In this document: in pieces, positions 5,412 through 5,525 of the stretch
How the letters are laid out: each line of letters starts with the position of its first letter
Numbering within the stretch: position 1 is the stretch's first letter
DNA from: Eggerthellaceae bacterium
GTDB taxonomy: Bacteria; Actinomycetota; Coriobacteriia; Coriobacteriales; Eggerthellaceae
Reading direction: 5' to 3'
DNA: 5,525 bases
NCBI GenBank assembly: GCA_900754495.1
Contig: CAAEDC010000089.1
Location: forward strand, 1 to 5,525
Program-made: the position numbers and the translations under genes
Notes under the pieces: generated by a model
Seen by the model: the letters and a program-made list of their open reading frames with translations, nothing else
Told to the model about the DNA's origin: nothing
Databases searched by the model: none

Positions 5412-5525
5412 ATGCCCGCAGAACTGCCGACCGAACCGCTCGCCAAGACAACAGCATGCCACTTCGACGTCGTCGATGTCGACAGCAACACGCCCACCTG
5501 CGCTTTATCGGGCGCTATTCAAACC
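5412..5525 (+). CDS. Possible start of a plus-strand protein, cut by the window edge
   Basis: A frame with no stop from 5310 to the window end contains ATG at 5412 followed by 37 codons reading MPAELPTEPLAKTT, then a stretch with FDVVDVDS. The codons are GC-rich at the third position, unlike the flanking sequence, which is why I list it. The only RBS-like element, AGGAA, is about 12 nt upstream, slightly far. It would be divergent from metN. I do not recognise the protein and no domain can be judged from 38 residues; a minus-strand frame across the same bases is also open for about 50 codons, so this may not be a gene. Confidence 0.22.
   Translation, partial: MPAELPTEPLAKTTACHFDVVDVDSNTPTCALSGAIQT

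Noticed and set aside
1..5525. CRISPR array, tRNA, rRNA, insertion sequence or transposase
   Set aside because: No regularly spaced repeats, cloverleaf sequences, rRNA signatures or transposase motifs were seen on either strand.

Overview
The window is high-GC bacterial DNA in which every confident gene lies on the minus strand. The gene set (a type I glutamine synthetase followed by a small receiver-like regulator, and a lipoprotein-dependent methionine ABC importer), the GC-rich codon use and the strong purine ribosome binding sites suggest a high-GC Gram-positive. Coriobacteriia (Eggerthella-like) is my best guess, but that is inference without any search.

Layout in minus-strand transcription order, from high to low coordinates. 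Positions 5525-4608 are gene-poor and visibly richer in A+T; they hold no confident gene, only a possible plus-strand CDS start at the right edge (5412-5525) and a leader with palindromes upstream of metN. Positions 4607-3053 carry metN (ATPase) and metI (permease), 4 nt apart. Positions 3052-2756 are a structured spacer with three consecutive hairpins, one of them about 100 nt long, then a tandem 12-bp repeat and an extended -10 promoter for metQ. Positions 2755-1895 are metQ, the methionine-binding lipoprotein, closed by an intrinsic terminator at 1852-1825. Positions 1824-1637 are a GC-rich leader with a likely glnA promoter. Positions 1636-326 are glnA, and 291-1 is the start of a receiver-like protein cut off by the window edge.

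MetN, MetI and MetQ together form a methionine (D/L-Met) uptake system: MetQ captures substrate outside the membrane, MetI forms the channel and MetN hydrolyses ATP. GlnA makes glutamine from glutamate and ammonium; the downstream regulator probably controls nitrogen metabolism, perhaps as an ANTAR antiterminator, although its output domain is outside the window.

The standout observation is that MetQ reads as a circular permutant of the NlpA/MetQ family. The normally C-terminal half follows the lipobox, and the normally N-terminal half comes last, in one intact reading frame with its own signal peptide, RBS and terminator. Other points: MetN lacks the usual C-terminal methionine-sensing domain; GlnA has Lys where the catalytic flap Glu is expected; the regulator has Glu at the phospho-Asp position; and the metI-metQ spacer holds a long palindrome whose non-Watson-Crick pairs fit a plus-strand RNA.
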